Source of the DNA: Dicyema japonicum
Lineage: Eukaryota; Dicyemida; Rhombozoa; Dicyemidae
DNA: 64,000 nt
Assembly (NCBI GenBank): GCA_011109175.1
Contig: RDEW01000067.1
Coordinates: 3,609-67,608 of the forward strand
Direction: 5' to 3'
Shown in pieces: positions 45,420 through 62,109 of the stretch. The notes under the pieces were generated by a model that saw only the letters and a program-made list of their open reading frames with translations, did not search any database and had not been told where the DNA came from. Made by a program: the position numbers and the translations under genes. Numbering within the stretch: position 1 is the first letter of the stretch; every line of letters begins with the position of its first letter.

Positions 45420-46104
45420 ATCACTTGTCCACGTCTCCCATTTTAGAAGTTGGCAATCCATAGTTTATGTTTGGGTGGATGCATGTATCGTAAATCTTTG
45501 ATATTTTCAAGAACTAATCTTTCGAGTATTCGGGAAAGTGAACATAGGATCGAGATTGGTTTGTAGGAAAGGATTTTCCTGACTCCAAGATTGGTTTGAT
45601 GTATGATCTCTTCCAGACATCCTGAATAATGTTCATATTTATTGATATTGTGAATATGTAAGTAATTAAATCTAGAGCAAGAGGTCCTAGATGATTTAGT
45701 TCTGTTTAGAAATATTGTCTGGACCTCGGGCTTTGGAGTTTCGGGCCTTTAATATTGCCCACTGGACGTCCTTCGCCGTAAATATGGTCCATACGTATGA
45801 TCCTTTCGGTTTTATTCTGTTTAAGAGTACTTGGTGTTCTTTGGAGTGGTTTTATGTGCTATGGAAGCATAGTATTTCATTAAGGTGTTTGGTTGTAATG
45901 ATATCCCATTTGCGGTTCATCAAAAGATTTTTGATAGACTTGAGTTTGTTCCAGACCTTCTGTACTGACGGATTTTCTGTTGGGGCTCTTGATAGTTCTG
46001 TCCAGCGTTTCTCGTTTGTTTTACTGATATATTTGTTAATCTACTTTTTTAGTGTACGAATTCTTATTATATTCTCCTTCGACGGTATGTTCTTTTTCTT
46101 TAAA
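45420..46104 (-). pseudogene. Elt-1-like reverse transcriptase fragment
   Basis: Minus strand, in shifted frames: TAKDVQWAILKARNSKARGP, then IIQDVWKRSYIKPILESGK, YKPISILCSLSRILERLVLE and HKLWIANF, matching the fingers of the 1440-2800 copy. The palm is not seen; a jump joins the fingers to the HKLWIANF segment. Confidence 0.65.
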
Positions 46105-46345
46105 TAGTTTCTTTCTTTTTTGTTTGTTCCACTCGCCGTTGAGACGTCTGGTTCCCTTGCGCCTGCGACGCTGGAAATTCTTGAGTCGTCTAGGGAATCG
46201 CATCGCTACACGAAAAAGGAGATTCTCGTGAGCGCTGCTAGTTATTTGAGCGAATCTCGCTCGCTATCTTATTTAGGAAAAATTAGAGAAAATGTCTGTT
46301 CGGTTTTTTTGCTGAGTGTAATTTAACTCATTAATAAAAAATGAC
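46105..46345 (+). pseudogene. Elt-3 3'-end fragment
   Basis: Plus-strand 68-codon frame: FVPLAVETSGSLAPATLEIL then ASYLSESRSLSYLGKIREN. It matches the extreme C-terminus of Elt-3 (FVPLAMETSGSYSPSTLEFF). It stops before an A/T-rich tail. Orientation is opposite to the adjoining Elt-1 fragment. Confidence 0.7.
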
Positions 46346-46979
46346 CCTTCTTTTAAAAATGGTATTCTATGGCAAAAAATTGCCCAAATAATTATACATT
46401 TTTCGAAGAGAACAACATAAAATGCATTAATTGTGTTGGACTTTGTACAGATTGAGTAAAGTCAATGTCAGGATACCAATCTGGTCTTCAAGCTCTTGTA
46501 AAAAACAGAGCACCAGAAATTATCTGGACTCACTGCATGTTCACAGTTTTTCTTCTGTTCCTCCCCTTTTAGTTTTCTTATAGTGCCATTATGTAATCCA
46601 CCTGTCTCACGTGGTGCCCAGTTCTCTTAGAAAATAGTGAATTTATTAAAACGGATTTATTCGATTCTTAAGCATTGATGATGACGTACTTTAATTTGCG
46701 AAATATCTACAACCGTTTCATTACACTGGAAACCACTGTTTTCCTTTTTCCGATTTGAATGGAAGGAATGACGGATTCTGTGGTTTTTAACTAAAAAAAC
46801 CTTAAGTAAATCAAGATTGAGTTGAGTCCTTTCCGACCAGAAATTGAAAGAACCCAAACAAAGATTGATAGCCGCGAATAAAAGTGATTCTCAGCAGAGT
46901 AGATCGTATTTTTTTAACGTCAAGAGCACAAAGAAAAAAAGAGAGATTTATTACAAATTACCGGTAATTTGAGCCGTCC
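46346..46979. other. Intergenic, nothing firm
   Basis: A 66-codon minus frame (46657-46857) has no motif I can name. Confidence 0.4.
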
Positions 46980-48110
46980 TCACAAATAGAGACTTCTGAT
47001 CACTGAAATGGAAATTCCAAAAACTACTGAAAGATCGAACTATCTACTCTCGGATCCTGACACGCTACAGCAGAGACTTCATCTTTCAAAACAATCCTCC
47101 GAACCAACTTCTTCCAACATCCTCGATCGTAAAAGAGTTTCCTCAGCTCGTCCCCACTTCTTAGACGTTTGTTCGCGAGCTTTAGATCTCCATCAAGTGT
47201 TTCAGGTAGTGTAGTACGGCCGCATCCAAGAAAACACGGTTCCTGTCTCATGAAGTAGTCCTCAATTGCTATGTTTGCTGGAGCGGCAAGTCCATACGCA
47301 AGATATTTCCAAATAGCCTCCAGCGCATATCAGCAATTTCGAGACTCAGTGGACCCGTGCAACATCTCTTGTACAGCGATTCCTTTTTATTCTTGCTGGC
47401 CAGTTCAGTCATAGTAGCGATCTAAGTTGTCTTCGATGGAAAGAGTCTAGTCAAGTTGTTCGGTTTTGGACGTTCCCCAGGTCGATGAATTGTACACTAG
47501 AATCGGCTTGACAAAGGCTTCATACAGTCTCAAACGAAGTGATGTGCAGGATCGTCGTTTGCCAATCCACTCTTCAACTTGTTTATCGTTACCCAAGCGA
47601 GGGCCTTCCTTCTGGCAATATCTTGACTGTCTCCAAGTAAAAAGCCAAGTTTGTTTGTTTTTCGCCATGTTTATTTGATCTGCTTTCCATTCTACTGATA
47701 TCCACAATGTCAGTTTTTGCGGTGTTCATTCCAAGGAACCATCGGTTTAGCTAAGCAGGTGCCACCTCGAGGAGTCAAAGTAGGGCCGATTTGTCTTCTG
47801 ACATCAACTCGACGTCGTCCGCATAGGAAATTTTGGCGATGTTGCCATCATAGAACTTTCGAAGATCTTGTAATGTCGCCTCCAGATATATGACAAATAG
47901 CAGGGGAGAGGAAATCTCCCTGGGGAGTACCAACATTGCACGTAAATTCACGTGAAAACGTCTTACCGAGCCGCACTCTGAGCTTCATGTTAGATAGCAA
48001 CACTCTGATCACACTGACAGAATCAGGGTCCAAGAATTGTTCCAGTATCCTGAGAAGTAGACCACGGCCGACCGTGTCAAAAGCATAAGAGGTCTATTCC
48101 CAGGAAATAT
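46980..48110 (-). pseudogene. Non-LTR reverse transcriptase fragment, further group
   Basis: Minus strand: FDTVGRGLLLRILEQFLDP (palm A remnant), then MKLRVRLGKTFSREFTCNVG, TPQGDFLSPAICHI, ADDVELMSEDKSALL (catalytic region near 47820) and YEAFVKPILVYNSSTWGTSK. The C-terminal frame at 47024-47251 includes ETLDGDLKLANKRLRSGD. The motif set resembles Elt-2 but the sequence is clearly different. Frameshifts are present. Confidence 0.75.
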
Positions 48111-48172
48111 TTATTTAATTAATTTTATTTAACAATTTTTTAAATTTAATTTAAATTTCAAATAGTAAAAAC

Positions 48173-50105
<1,933 letters not shown>

Positions 50106-51060
50106 TTATTTTGTTTTGGACATTTTTAAATTTATTCTGTTTTATTTTAAGTTTATTTCACTTCAGGTAACTTGATGGCTGAAATGTCTTACGTGTACTG
50201 AGTTTGATACCCCCCGTTGGTTTCTAGGCTGAAGGTTCTCTTGCTATGTTCTCTCCCTTCCGATTAGCTTCCAATATCAAGAAGGATCATTTACTCTCCC
50301 CCATTTTACTGGATCATTCTTAGACATAAACCTGGGGCGTAGTCACCACTACCGGGCAAACTAATAAATAATTGCTTGGCAAGAGAGATAATGTGGGTTA
50401 CAATTTATGCAGTTCTCTCAGCGAGCAGGTGACCCACATGAAAACCTTTGATCATTATTTGAAGGCGTTCTGAATTAACTTCTCTTGCTTCTGCGATCAT
50501 GGTGAGCTTAATCTCACGCTACAGGTGGATGGTCTCGACTAGATATCATCAGAAGATCATCTAATTGCCAGATTCCATAAATCTAATTATTACCTGAATC
50601 AATGATTGGTATGAGGAAATAGAACAGTAATTGGTTTATATGTAGAAAACTAGTTTATTCAACTACGCTATAATCTCACCAACTACTATCAGACACGTGC
50701 AGTATCAAGCGGACTTCCCTGTTCAAGTTCTTTTGTGCAGCCATTCGAAAGCCGATTGGTGTTAGTTCTTTTTGACTGTTCACATATACAACGATTCTTG
50801 AACTTTTTTTTCTCGGAATTTAGAAAAACTTTCAATGGAGCTTAAGTCGTAATTTTAAAATTTATTCTAAATTAATATTTTGCTTAAATTAAATCACGGT
50901 TGCACAAAAATGGCTCTTTGACTAACAGAGAAGTGGTCTACGAACGAAAGAACTTAATGTCGATACCCTTGGTGGTTCTAATCTGTAGGATTGACGGAAA
51001 ATACGTGATCTGAAGAAAACCTAACCCCAACGAGCTTGAATGGGATCGAGGGAGGAGCGT
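50106..51060. other. Intergenic downstream of KARS
   Basis: T-rich sequence follows the stop, with TTTTATTTTAAGTTTATTT near 50140. No further gene recognised. Confidence 0.5.
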
Positions 51061-51147
51061 CGAGCCAAGCTAAGAGCCTGGATTAAATTTTTAAGGATCA
51101 CTTAGTTTGTTTTTTCATTTTAACGGTGGTCCTGGAATAAATATTTG
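51061..51147 (+). repeat. Elt-1 3'-terminal fragment
   Basis: GGATCACTTAGTTTG, then ACGGTGGTCCTGGAATAAAT: the terminal Elt-1 module without coding sequence. Confidence 0.45.
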
Positions 51148-51882
51148 AGTAACTTGTGACCCAGCATTTAAGTATCCTTAAGGGAGGTTTTGTGAAATTG
51201 GAACCCGAGGAGATCGTTGGGGGCAAAATGTTGGCTTAAAAGCGGGAATTACTAATTTCAAGGTAAGCTGATTATAAAATGAGGAGAGCACGCTGAAAAA
51301 AGGAAATAAAAGGCTGGAAAATATAAACGAAAGGAACTATAATCTGTGACGTCAGAAGAGACCGAAACGAAAGGAAATACCGGGAATAAGCGTTAGACAT
51401 TCTCTAAGAGTCACATCACTCTTGATCTCATGATGAACCAAGTGTTTTACAGACAAAAGTTAATTTTTTACCACAAAATATAATTTTCCTGTAAAGTCCA
51501 ATGGCCAATTAATCGGAAGGTTTGACACGTGACGTAGAGTTGATGTGCTATGACGTGGTACACATGTGTTCACTCAAGATCGATGTAACCATCGGGAGAC
51601 ATCAGATCCTCAAACTTCCTTAAGACTGATGTAACCACAGGGAGACACCATATACGCGACTTTCAGTTATTTGGAAGCATCGATGCACCCATGTCTGTAT
51701 TCGAATGCCATTTGGGGGATAAGAACCGTCGTCGGGAGAACTACCAGTTATTGATTCTCTAGTAATCCACCAATAATAAACTCAAGTCATTCAAAAAGTA
51801 CTAATTTATTAGGAAAATCAGTATCCGCATAATATTAATTCAAATAATTTCAAAAAAAACTTCCTGCATATAAAAATTAATC
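51148..51882. other. Intergenic, nothing recognised
   Basis: A GATGTAACCA(T/C)(C/A)GGGAGACA(T/C) phrase occurs twice (about 51584 and 51628). No gene. Confidence 0.45.
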
Positions 51883-52329
51883 TTAAATAAAGTCTTTTCG
51901 ATTTTTCACGGTCAAAAACAGGAGACTGCCTCGATACAGAATGGAGAGGACCGAGAAGATCTAAAATAACGACAAGACCACCGTGAGAGCGATTACTTGA
52001 CCGCGACGTTGTTCCATCAGTGAGACGGAATTTCCGATGATTATAATGAGGAACAACAGGTTAGTAGACATGATGACATTTTGCTAAACTCAGTCTCAGG
52101 CAAACTATAATAAACATCGTTTTCGAGCTGAGTTTTTCATTAAACGAGATCGCATAGCAAATATACAACAACAACGTAGAAACAACAACCCACGTGATTA
52201 AAACCACGTTGGCATATGATTTGTATGTGCCCACATTAATAGAGACCACGATCCCAAACAGCAGTAGGTCCACGACCTACAAGGAATTGGAATCAATACT
52301 ATAAGTATTATGGACAAAATGGAGTCCAT
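51883..52329 (-). CDS. Small four-helix membrane protein, possibly MARVEL/CMTM-like
   Basis: ATG at 52329 and three GT...AG introns of 23, 22 and 21 nt (52277-52299, 52084-52105, 51961-51981) give one uninterrupted frame of about 127 codons ending in TAA at 51883. Four hydrophobic segments follow one another: IILIVVDLLLFGIVVSI, ANVVLITWVVVSTLLLYI, NVIMSTNLLFLIIIIGN and TIFSVLSILYRGSLLFL. The tail is basic (TVKNRKDFI). Size and four-helix layout suit the MARVEL/CMTM or similar tetra-spanning families, but I see no family-defining motif, so function is open. No frame damage. A longer third exon without the last splice would stop after VVLSLF. Confidence 0.65.
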
Positions 52330-52599
52330 TGAGGATAGATAACTTCTTTTAAACCTGGAATTATTATAACAGCAACCTAAGTTGACCCATAAAAATAAAA
52401 TTTAGGATTCTTTATATTTGTAAATTTTATTGACATTTTTTTTAAATTTATAAATTATTTTTATTTAAATTAAATTAAGTAATCATGTCGCATTTTTCAT
52501 TAAAATATAGGCGCATTAAGAAATCGTATTATCGCCGCTCAATCCTCGTAGCTGACGCTATCTAATCACACTTAGCTCTCCACACATGTTAAAGGCTTT
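52330..52599. other. AT-rich intergenic
   Basis: Upstream flank of the four-helix gene; no recognised element. Confidence 0.5.
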
Positions 52600-52870
52600 C
52601 ACTCTCTTCTTGAAGGAATCCATTAGGAACTGGTTTAATGCATTTCTGCAAAAACTAGGAAACACATTGGCAAGATTGCTCACACAGGGGAACGCCGATC
52701 GGTCATAAAGAAGGACACTCCGACCGATTTTCCTTGTAGGAATTCGTGGAGGCTCTACCGTTCTGCTGTGAACACTGGAAGACAACGGCAAGAAGAGCGG
52801 GAACATTTTATTAGTTTTTTAACATCTGATGCTAGTGGCTGGGATCTCATACTATAACATTGTCCTTTGT
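52600..52870 (+). pseudogene. Elt-1 C-terminal fragment
   Basis: Plus-strand reading: AHTGERRSVIKKDTPTDFPC and RNSWRLYRSAVNTGRQRQEE, lining up with the Elt-1 end HAEEFRSAIKKCTPIEFLCR, then GGCTGGGATCTCATAC. A further diverged piece ending GCTGGGATCACTTATT lies at about 53180. Confidence 0.6.
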
Positions 52871-53220
52871 CCAATTTCCCTCGCTGGTTACTTGCTTGAA
52901 GATTTCTCTTCTCTCATTTTTCTGGATCCATCTATTTCGTGATCCACCTAATTCGACTGACGACCAGTGTCACGAAAAAGAATTATCCACTATACCCACT
53001 CTACTGGAAGAGTTCCCAAACTGGAAGTCTACTTTCCTTTCCATTAGTCTTGGATGGACTTGTACTAAAAGATCTCTTTGCTTCCGAAACCGTGGAAATC
53101 GGAAATATTTCTCTGTGTACACTTCCGGAGACAGTGAAAATCGCTAATGAGTGACTCAGAACAGTGCGGAAATTATTAGCTGGGATCACTTATTCAGAAG
53201 TACATCATCTTCGACATTGT

Positions 53221-53768
53221 AATTTGACTAAGAAAAAATCAAAAAAAACTTTTAGCTTTCAATTTTAAAATATTTTTACCATATTTCGACTATAATCGCT
53301 CACTCGTGTAATTTTTTTAAACTAAAAAGCCATGTAGACAATTCTAAACCACGTGTACACTTAAGTTAGTAACTATTAACACTTTCTCAGTATATCCGGG
53401 TAAATGATTATAACTTTATTAACAATAAAATATTATTTATTAACTATGGGAAAAGCGGCTGCCTGACATCACGGAGTAACGTTTCCGCACAACTGCGATC
53501 CAAATTCGTGCCTCAGAATATAACAGATATAATAAAAATTAATGAGTCCTATGAGTAAATGGAAGTGACAAGGTCCTCGACGTCTTTAGGTATAAAAGTC
53601 ATCTTTTTTAAATTATATAAAAATTGATTTTAACGGGTCCTAAAGGTAAGTTGTACTTTTTACCAAGGTCCTCGACATCTTTAGGTATAAAAGTCATTTT
53701 TTTAAATCTTTTGAATAATTTAACTAACTAAGTGATTGCATGCCGTTTATCGTTGACCAAAGGGAAAT
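53221..53768. other. Intergenic with repeat E and a direct repeat
   Basis: AT-rich. Repeat E is at 53420-53525. The phrase AGGTCCTCGAC(G/A)TCTTTAGG, followed by TATAAAAGTCAT, occurs at about 53570 and 53667, 97 bp apart. Confidence 0.6.
53420..53525. repeat. Short dispersed repeat E, copy 2
   Basis: AACAATAAAATATTATTTAT, TAACTATGGGAAAAGCGGCT, GACATCACGGAGTAACGTTT: the same order as at 22825 and 63140. Confidence 0.65.
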
Positions 53769-53769
53769 A

Positions 53770-55500
53770 TAAGTTTAGAACATGATGGAAATCTGTACCA
53801 TTTAAAATACAGGAAGGGAAAAAAGCACATATTGGAGGTGCTCAGATCGTACTTGTCCTAAATCTGTAAAAAAGATTCAATCGAGTAATGATGTTTGGAG
53901 TCTGAAGCAACATAATAATCTTCCAATGAGTAAATTTGTCAAGAGAGCCTTAATACGGGAGGACATAACACAGAAATCACTCTTGTGTGATATGGGTCCT
54001 AGACATATAATAATTCTCTGCTAAAATTTGACTACTATTGCTTTGACAAGGACTCATTCTTCTCTGGAACAACTAATTAATAAAACAAGAAAAAGTATCC
54101 CACACGAAAGTGATGATTCAGTTCTTAATATTGAGGAGAATTTAATGTATACCTTACGAGGGCATAGATTCCATCAGTTTGGACACAATTTCCGCCAAAA
54201 TATTGATATATTAATGATTAACTTTTCAGATGTTGAGACAAATATGGTTATTTTTTAATTCTGAAATGACGACACCATTAAAAATCATAAATATAGTCTA
54301 TTGGTGGGACTTTTTCTGTCTGCCATCTTCCTTGGAAGCAGTTATTCATCATATCGGTGATAATTAATCACCATGTAATTCCGATAATATTCTGCCTTTC
54401 AACATCAAAAACTGAAAATGAATATGACACAATGCTTCTAATAATTAAACGTCTCATTCCGGATTTAGAACCAAGAGTTATTGTCTCAGATTTTGAAAAA
54501 GGAGCAATAAACTCTTTTCAAAAGTCATTTCCAAACGCACGGATAAATTGCGCATGTTTCATCCAAAACAAAATATTAATGAAAAATATTGGAATTAGGA
54601 ATTTTCAACGACATAAATATTATTAATTATTAAAAAGGAATCCCGAGAAAACATAAAATTAGTTAAGTTTCCCTTGTGCCGTATTCCGAACCATTTTCTC
54701 CGTTAGCTACGACCATGATCTGTTGCGCACTAGTTCTCTTAGGTAGTCCAGGTCGTCCGCCATTTCCATTATAATATCAGGTGCTGTCCACACCCTTGTA
54801 ACGTAGTGAATCAGGTTATGATGGACTGCAAATCCGGGACCATAATGTCAGCAGGCCGACGGGACAATAAAAAGGTGGAATTTTCCAAACAGTTCTGTAC
54901 ATTGTACGGTCGTTTTTGTCTCTTTGACAGCAGACAGAGACGTCATATTAGATTGCATACCAGTTGGTGTTTCTTGTAAGGTTGATCAAGTCCTCTGCAA
55001 TTGAAAGATCCCAAAGTGAACGGAGAAGTCGGTAAGGAATACAAATAAGACATAGTGCAATAGAAGTGTCGTCACCACCTCAAAAGGTTAAATACATAAA
55101 TAATGAAGACATAAATAGGTTAAATGTGATTCAAAATTATCGATAGATTTGTAAAACTCTTGAAATGCCTCTCCTTTTTCCTACACATACTGTAAAGAAC
55201 ACTTTTGATTGGATAGAGTCGAGATCAGATTTTCCTGCGATTATAAATCCATCATGTCGATAGATCAATTATATCGGAAATCTAGAAAATGGATTAATTC
55301 CAAGATTTCCAATTAATCATTGGAATAATCTGGATAATCTATATGTGGACTTACCACAGACAAATAACTCCATTGAAGGCTGGCATAACGTTTTTATAAG
55401 TATTTTGGGACACTAAACAAGACGCCATGAAATTTTGTAAAAAATTGACAAAATGGAAAAAAAATTATTAGAAAAACTAAATTATTGTTCGAACTGAGAA
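53770..55500 (+). pseudogene. FLYWCH-MULE transposase remnant, interrupted by repeat D
   Basis: Plus strand. A FLYWCH-type zinc finger opens it (DGNLYHLKYRKGKK, then after a one-base shift TYWRCSDRTCPKSVKK, WSLKQHNNLPM). The MULE transposase core follows at 54357-54626: HHVIPIIFCLSTSKTENEYD and PRVIVSDFEKGAINSFQKSF, with the conserved D-F-E-x-A and C-x-x-Q helix. After a 456-bp insertion (54630-55085) the C-terminal part resumes with DLPQTNNSIEGWHNVFISIL, the R/QTNN-x-x-EGWH signature of this family. Frameshifts and stops show it is dead. Confidence 0.8.
54630..55085 (-). repeat. Dispersed repeat D, copy inside the MULE transposase
   Basis: Near-identical in layout to 4136-4610, including CCCGAGAAAACATAAAATTA at the tail end and the GACATAGTGCAATAGA phrase at the other. 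It splits the transposase frame, so it is the younger insertion. Confidence 0.8.
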
Positions 55501-55590
55501 CCATCAGGCATTAGCCCCGCAAATTTTGACTAATTAAAAATCATACTACTTTGTATAAACAAAAAGTAATAAATATAAGATATACAATAT

Positions 55591-57344
55591 TTAGAATCCA
55601 TCATAATCATTTCCAACCTCTGCCGCCCAGTCATCATCTACTGTATTAGCCAATCAATACCATCATTGAAGCACTCTTCAATGTCCTCACATTTAACTTC
55701 ACTCTTCACTCCACCCTTCACTCCACTCAGAACAGGCATATCGTTAAGAGTGGGGTATTCCTCATCATTCTCCTTTATCACCTTCGGCAGAGTAAACTTT
55801 TCTAGTCCCTCAATACATGACATTGGCAGTCTCTTTCTACGCACAGCCTCCTGAATAGCTTGTCGAGTGGTTTCAAAACTCATCTCAGATATTGGCTAAC
55901 AAATAACAAATGGGGGTAACAATATTCCTCTTAGTATTATTCTTCCTCTTCCTTCTTGAGTTAACTCCCACACTATTAGCCAGTTTAGTCCGTTCTCTTT
56001 CCTCCCGTTTCCCTGATTATAACAAAAATCAATACTCGCCAATTCCTCAACAAAATCAGCATACTCCAAGTCCCACATTTCTTGCTTAACCTCTACTTCC
56101 CCCGGGGAGTTCATGATTTCCTCAATTTCCTCATCGTCAACATCCTCCAAGTTGAACTCAGCTTCCTCTACTTTCTGTTTAATGAGGGGTTTAAAGGACA
56201 TTAGTTCCTCAACCGACTCATTCAGTCCGAGATCTGACGTCTTAAGAGTTGGTGTTGATTGGTCACTGGGGGACCAGTCTTTAAAACCCTCTTCTTGAAT
56301 CAGCTGATCTAGTTGGGCGCCAATTTCCATGACATCACAGGAGATCTTGAACATTTTATCGCTTTTTTCCTTATCCCGAGTCTTGAACTGCGGAATCGTT
56401 GCATTTATTGAAGAATTGAGCTCCCCCTCCTTGATTTCTGGACAATTCTTGAACTGTTCAACAGTCCAGTCGCCAAAGTCGGTCTCCTTGAACTCACAAA
56501 GGCGCTTCTCAACAGTTTCTGGCCTAATTCCGATGATTCGGGCCATATCCGCGTAACTTCTGTGGATTCCGTGGATTCGGCAGGCAACCAAAAGGGCGGC
56601 AGCACAAAGTCCTGCTGGTTTTCTTCCCACGGCGATCCAGTTGACTTGCATAGCTCGGATAATCTTCACGGCAGAGGTGGTCACCAACCATAAATTGGCC
56701 CCAACTCTCATTTGTTCCGCAAATCTCGTACAATAGATCGATGGGTCGTCAACAGGGAAAGTCAAGCACTCATATTTGGTCAGCATCAGTAAAAGTCGAT
56801 ATAACCCATTGATATCTGTCCTCAGTAGCTCAGAAAAGTCCAATAACATATCTAGAATGAGGAATCAGTTGTTACGCGGAGTTTTGAAGGTCCTGCATGA
56901 AATGTAGAGACAAATAGAAACAAAGTGGTTCAGTTTACGTCCCTTAGTGTACCCTTTCTTTGAAAATTCATCAAATTTCTTCATTGCGTAATTCTCCACT
57001 TGTGATGAAATATGCAGTTTGTGGGAGACAGCCCCAGCCATCGCCTTGACTTTGTAAAGTGACTTTTCGCGGGCAATCTCCCGTGTTGATATAAGACGTC
57101 CTAGCGTTCCCGTGGCACCTGTGTCACCTGAGGGATTATGATTTGAAGCCATACCGTGTTTGGAAATGGTCTTTCCAAGAGCAACAGTTCGACCTGAGGA
57201 TAGCTCAACAAACTCAACTTCCTGGGCAACAACGGTGTGACTGAGAACACAGCCACACGTAACACACGTGGTGATCCCAGCACTGTTGGAGGTCTCGATT
57301 TCGTCGCTTCCACATTCGGGGCAATTAGTCATAACAGACAACAC
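55591..57344 (-). CDS. BRF1: BRF1, TFIIB-related subunit of RNA polymerase III factor TFIIIB
   Basis: Nuclear factor that joins TBP and BDP1 at tRNA and 5S gene promoters and recruits RNA polymerase III. ATG at 57344 (an in-frame ATG four codons later is the alternative). An N-terminal zinc ribbon, CPECGSDEIETSNS ... CVTCGCVL, precedes two cyclin folds (GRKLNHFVSICLYISCRTF; GRKPAGLCAAALLVACRIHG). The C-terminal BRF1 homology block, EVKQEMWDLEYADF through SFETTRQAIQEAVRRKRL, binds TBP. The acidic end VGNDYDGF resembles the tail of animal BRF1. Introns: 56852-56875 (24 nt), 56013-56035 (23), 55896-55920 (25) and 55641-55660 (20). With these removed the frame is open throughout, the cleanest large gene here. 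Plain TFIIB is excluded by the long C-terminal extension. Confidence 0.95.
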
Positions 57345-57544
57345 TAGACAACTATGTTTTAAAAATTTTGTTTATTATTAATATTATCAATTATATAAAA
57401 ATTAATTTTTTTATTTTACTAAATCAACAAAAAGACGACTATTTATTAACAGTTCGTCAAATGACAGGATAATCGCTTTCATTTCAACAAATGTGTCGTC
57501 CCAGATTAGTCGTCCAATCACATGCAAAGTAAATTAACGAGAAT
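57345..57544. promoter_or_regulatory. Putative BRF1 upstream region
   Basis: Strongly AT-rich (57361-57430). No TATA box or initiator can be assigned from sequence alone. Confidence 0.25.
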
Positions 57545-57860
57545 TGATCTTCGATGAAAAGTACACCTATGAGATTCGAACCCACGTCGATTAATCAAGA
57601 TGACATCGGGCAATACATTCAGCCATGAAATCAACTCATTTGCTGCAAATTTTTATTATGAAATTTCTTTCGCCTAATGAATCGATTTCTGCAATGATGG
57701 AAGTGGAAGAGGGTTAACCTACTTATCCATCTTTCTTCGGATGTCTGTAATGGACTGTTATATGACGATTTTGTACGGAAAAGCTGACTCTCTTCCTTTG
57801 ATTAAATAATTGTGACTGTTTGTTCTGGCTACCATAGATTGTAAGCTGGGGTTATTAAAT
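57545..57860. repeat. Candidate SINE-2
   Basis: Contains GAGATTCGAACCCACG (minus strand: GTGGGTTCGAATCTC, a good B-box) and an A-box-like TGGCTGAATG 45 nt before it on that strand. The other end, TGACTGTTTGTTCTGGCT ... GGGGTTATTAAA, matches 31304-31345. Shared with the hAT-split copy near 29380. tRNA folding is incomplete, so I do not call a tRNA. Confidence 0.4.
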
Positions 57861-58357
57861 GAATTCGTTAAACTTAAGGTGAGGAAAAATTGTAGAAGCA
57901 CCCACCACTCTCAGTCCGACGCTTGATAGCAGTCTCCCTCCTACATGTTAGCAAAGTTGGTTAAGTAACAAAAGTTAAAGGAAGGAAGTAATATGATCAA
58001 CTCGAACTATCTTTGTTGAGCCAAAAACGCTAACTTTCTTTCCATTTACCAAAATTCCAATCATTAATTCTTTTTTTGAAAAGCAATGGCTAAAAACTAA
58101 ACGTTTTCTTTCCTTTCCGTTGATTCTAGATTAACTTGATGACATCAAAAGGTCTCTGCTTCTGCGATCGGAAGAACTCACCACGTTATCTATTAATTTC
58201 TTCCTCCATGTATTAATAAATTGTTATATATCTTTTTTTTCCTCCCTCTTTTTCAAAAAAAGTTTCATTTTATCGCTTTGTACCTCCTAGAGAAACTATT
58301 TCAAAAAGCTACTCAACCAACATCAGTTAGTAAAATAAAAGTACAAAATCCACAAAA
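57861..58357. other. Intergenic between BRF1 and LARS2
   Basis: No gene or repeat recognised. Confidence 0.5.
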
Positions 58358-61130
<2,773 letters not shown>

Positions 61131-61260
61131 AATTTAATTTAATTTTCTAAAAAATGAATTTTATTTACAAATTTTTTAAATTCTAAAATTTTATATATTT
61201 AACTTTGTCTGTGATTTTTGGTTTTTAATAATAATAAACTGCAACTAAATTTTATTTAAT

Positions 61261-61482
61261 TTTCACTTTTTGATAATGGAACCTGGCGTCATGTGGTTCA
61301 CCTTTTGTGGTGGCGCTCAGTGTAGTAATACACCAAAAGAACCATTTGCTCTTCCCCATCCAGACTCCTTATGCCTGGATAGTATACCTCAAATAAATAA
61401 TTTAATTTTCAATTTTTTAAATTTAACGCTTCTTGTCCTTGATACCATCCGCACTCCAAGAGGTTACAAAAAGTTAATTTGA
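61261..61482 (+). pseudogene. Elt-1 5'-end fragment
   Basis: A 70-codon frame begins GVMWFTFCGGAQCSNTP, resembling KVRLLLCGGAQCKFC at the N-terminus of the 36400 element (both from GTGGTGGCGCTCAGTG). The similarity ends within about 40 codons, before the 2A-like motif. Confidence 0.5.
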
Positions 61483-62099
61483 CCAGAACACAAAATCTAA
61501 CCCATTAAAAATTTCTTGATTGAATTACAGCAGAAATTCTTAAAGGCGGTTAGTCTACAGAGCTGACCTTAATCCCATACACTATCACAATATCTACAGT
61601 CATACAGAAAGTTTGAGCCGATTCTGTGCCCGATGAGAAGAGCTGTACAGGATTCTCAACCCCATAGCACTCGTTCTCTCACTTGTCGGTCTGAGATCAC
61701 TTAGTTGAAAATTTTTTTTTTCTTTTTACATGCTATCCTTGGGGTAATGATAACTGATATGTGTCTGAATCGAGGTTATCTTAAAGAGCCATATTTTCAC
61801 GGCTTTCTGAAAGTAGCCAAACCCCTCAGTCTCCTGAAAAATACAGTGACTTCCTGTTCATCCTCCCAATTGTTTTAAAAACGACGAATCTAAAAACTGA
61901 GTTTGGAAAATTATTAAAGATCTCTCTTCCTTACTTCTGGTGACATCATCTGATCATTGTTACTCAATAGACGGCAAATTGCCTGGCCGGCATTCAAAAT
62001 GATCCATCTAAAATTACATGAGTATTTAGCTGTTACATTGGTCTTAAGACAAAAAAAATACTTTTTTGGTTAAAAATAAAAGTTATGAATTAAACGATC
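61483..62099. other. Intergenic
   Basis: A GATCACTTAGTTG phrase at 61688 may be another decayed Elt-1 end. Nothing else recognised. Confidence 0.4.
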
Positions 62100-62109
62100 T
62101 TATTATTCG

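Noticed and set aside
55666-56556. Plus-strand serine-rich frames
   Set aside because: They are the complement of acidic and basic BRF1 coding sequence.
55591-57344. Assignment as general factor TFIIB
   Set aside because: The zinc ribbon and two cyclin folds are shared, but the long C-terminal extension with the TBP-binding block and acidic NDYDGF-like end is specific to BRF1.
57560-57640. Possible tRNA gene on the minus strand
   Set aside because: A good B-box and a weak A-box are seen, but the arms pair poorly and the sequence is part of a longer dispersed repeat.
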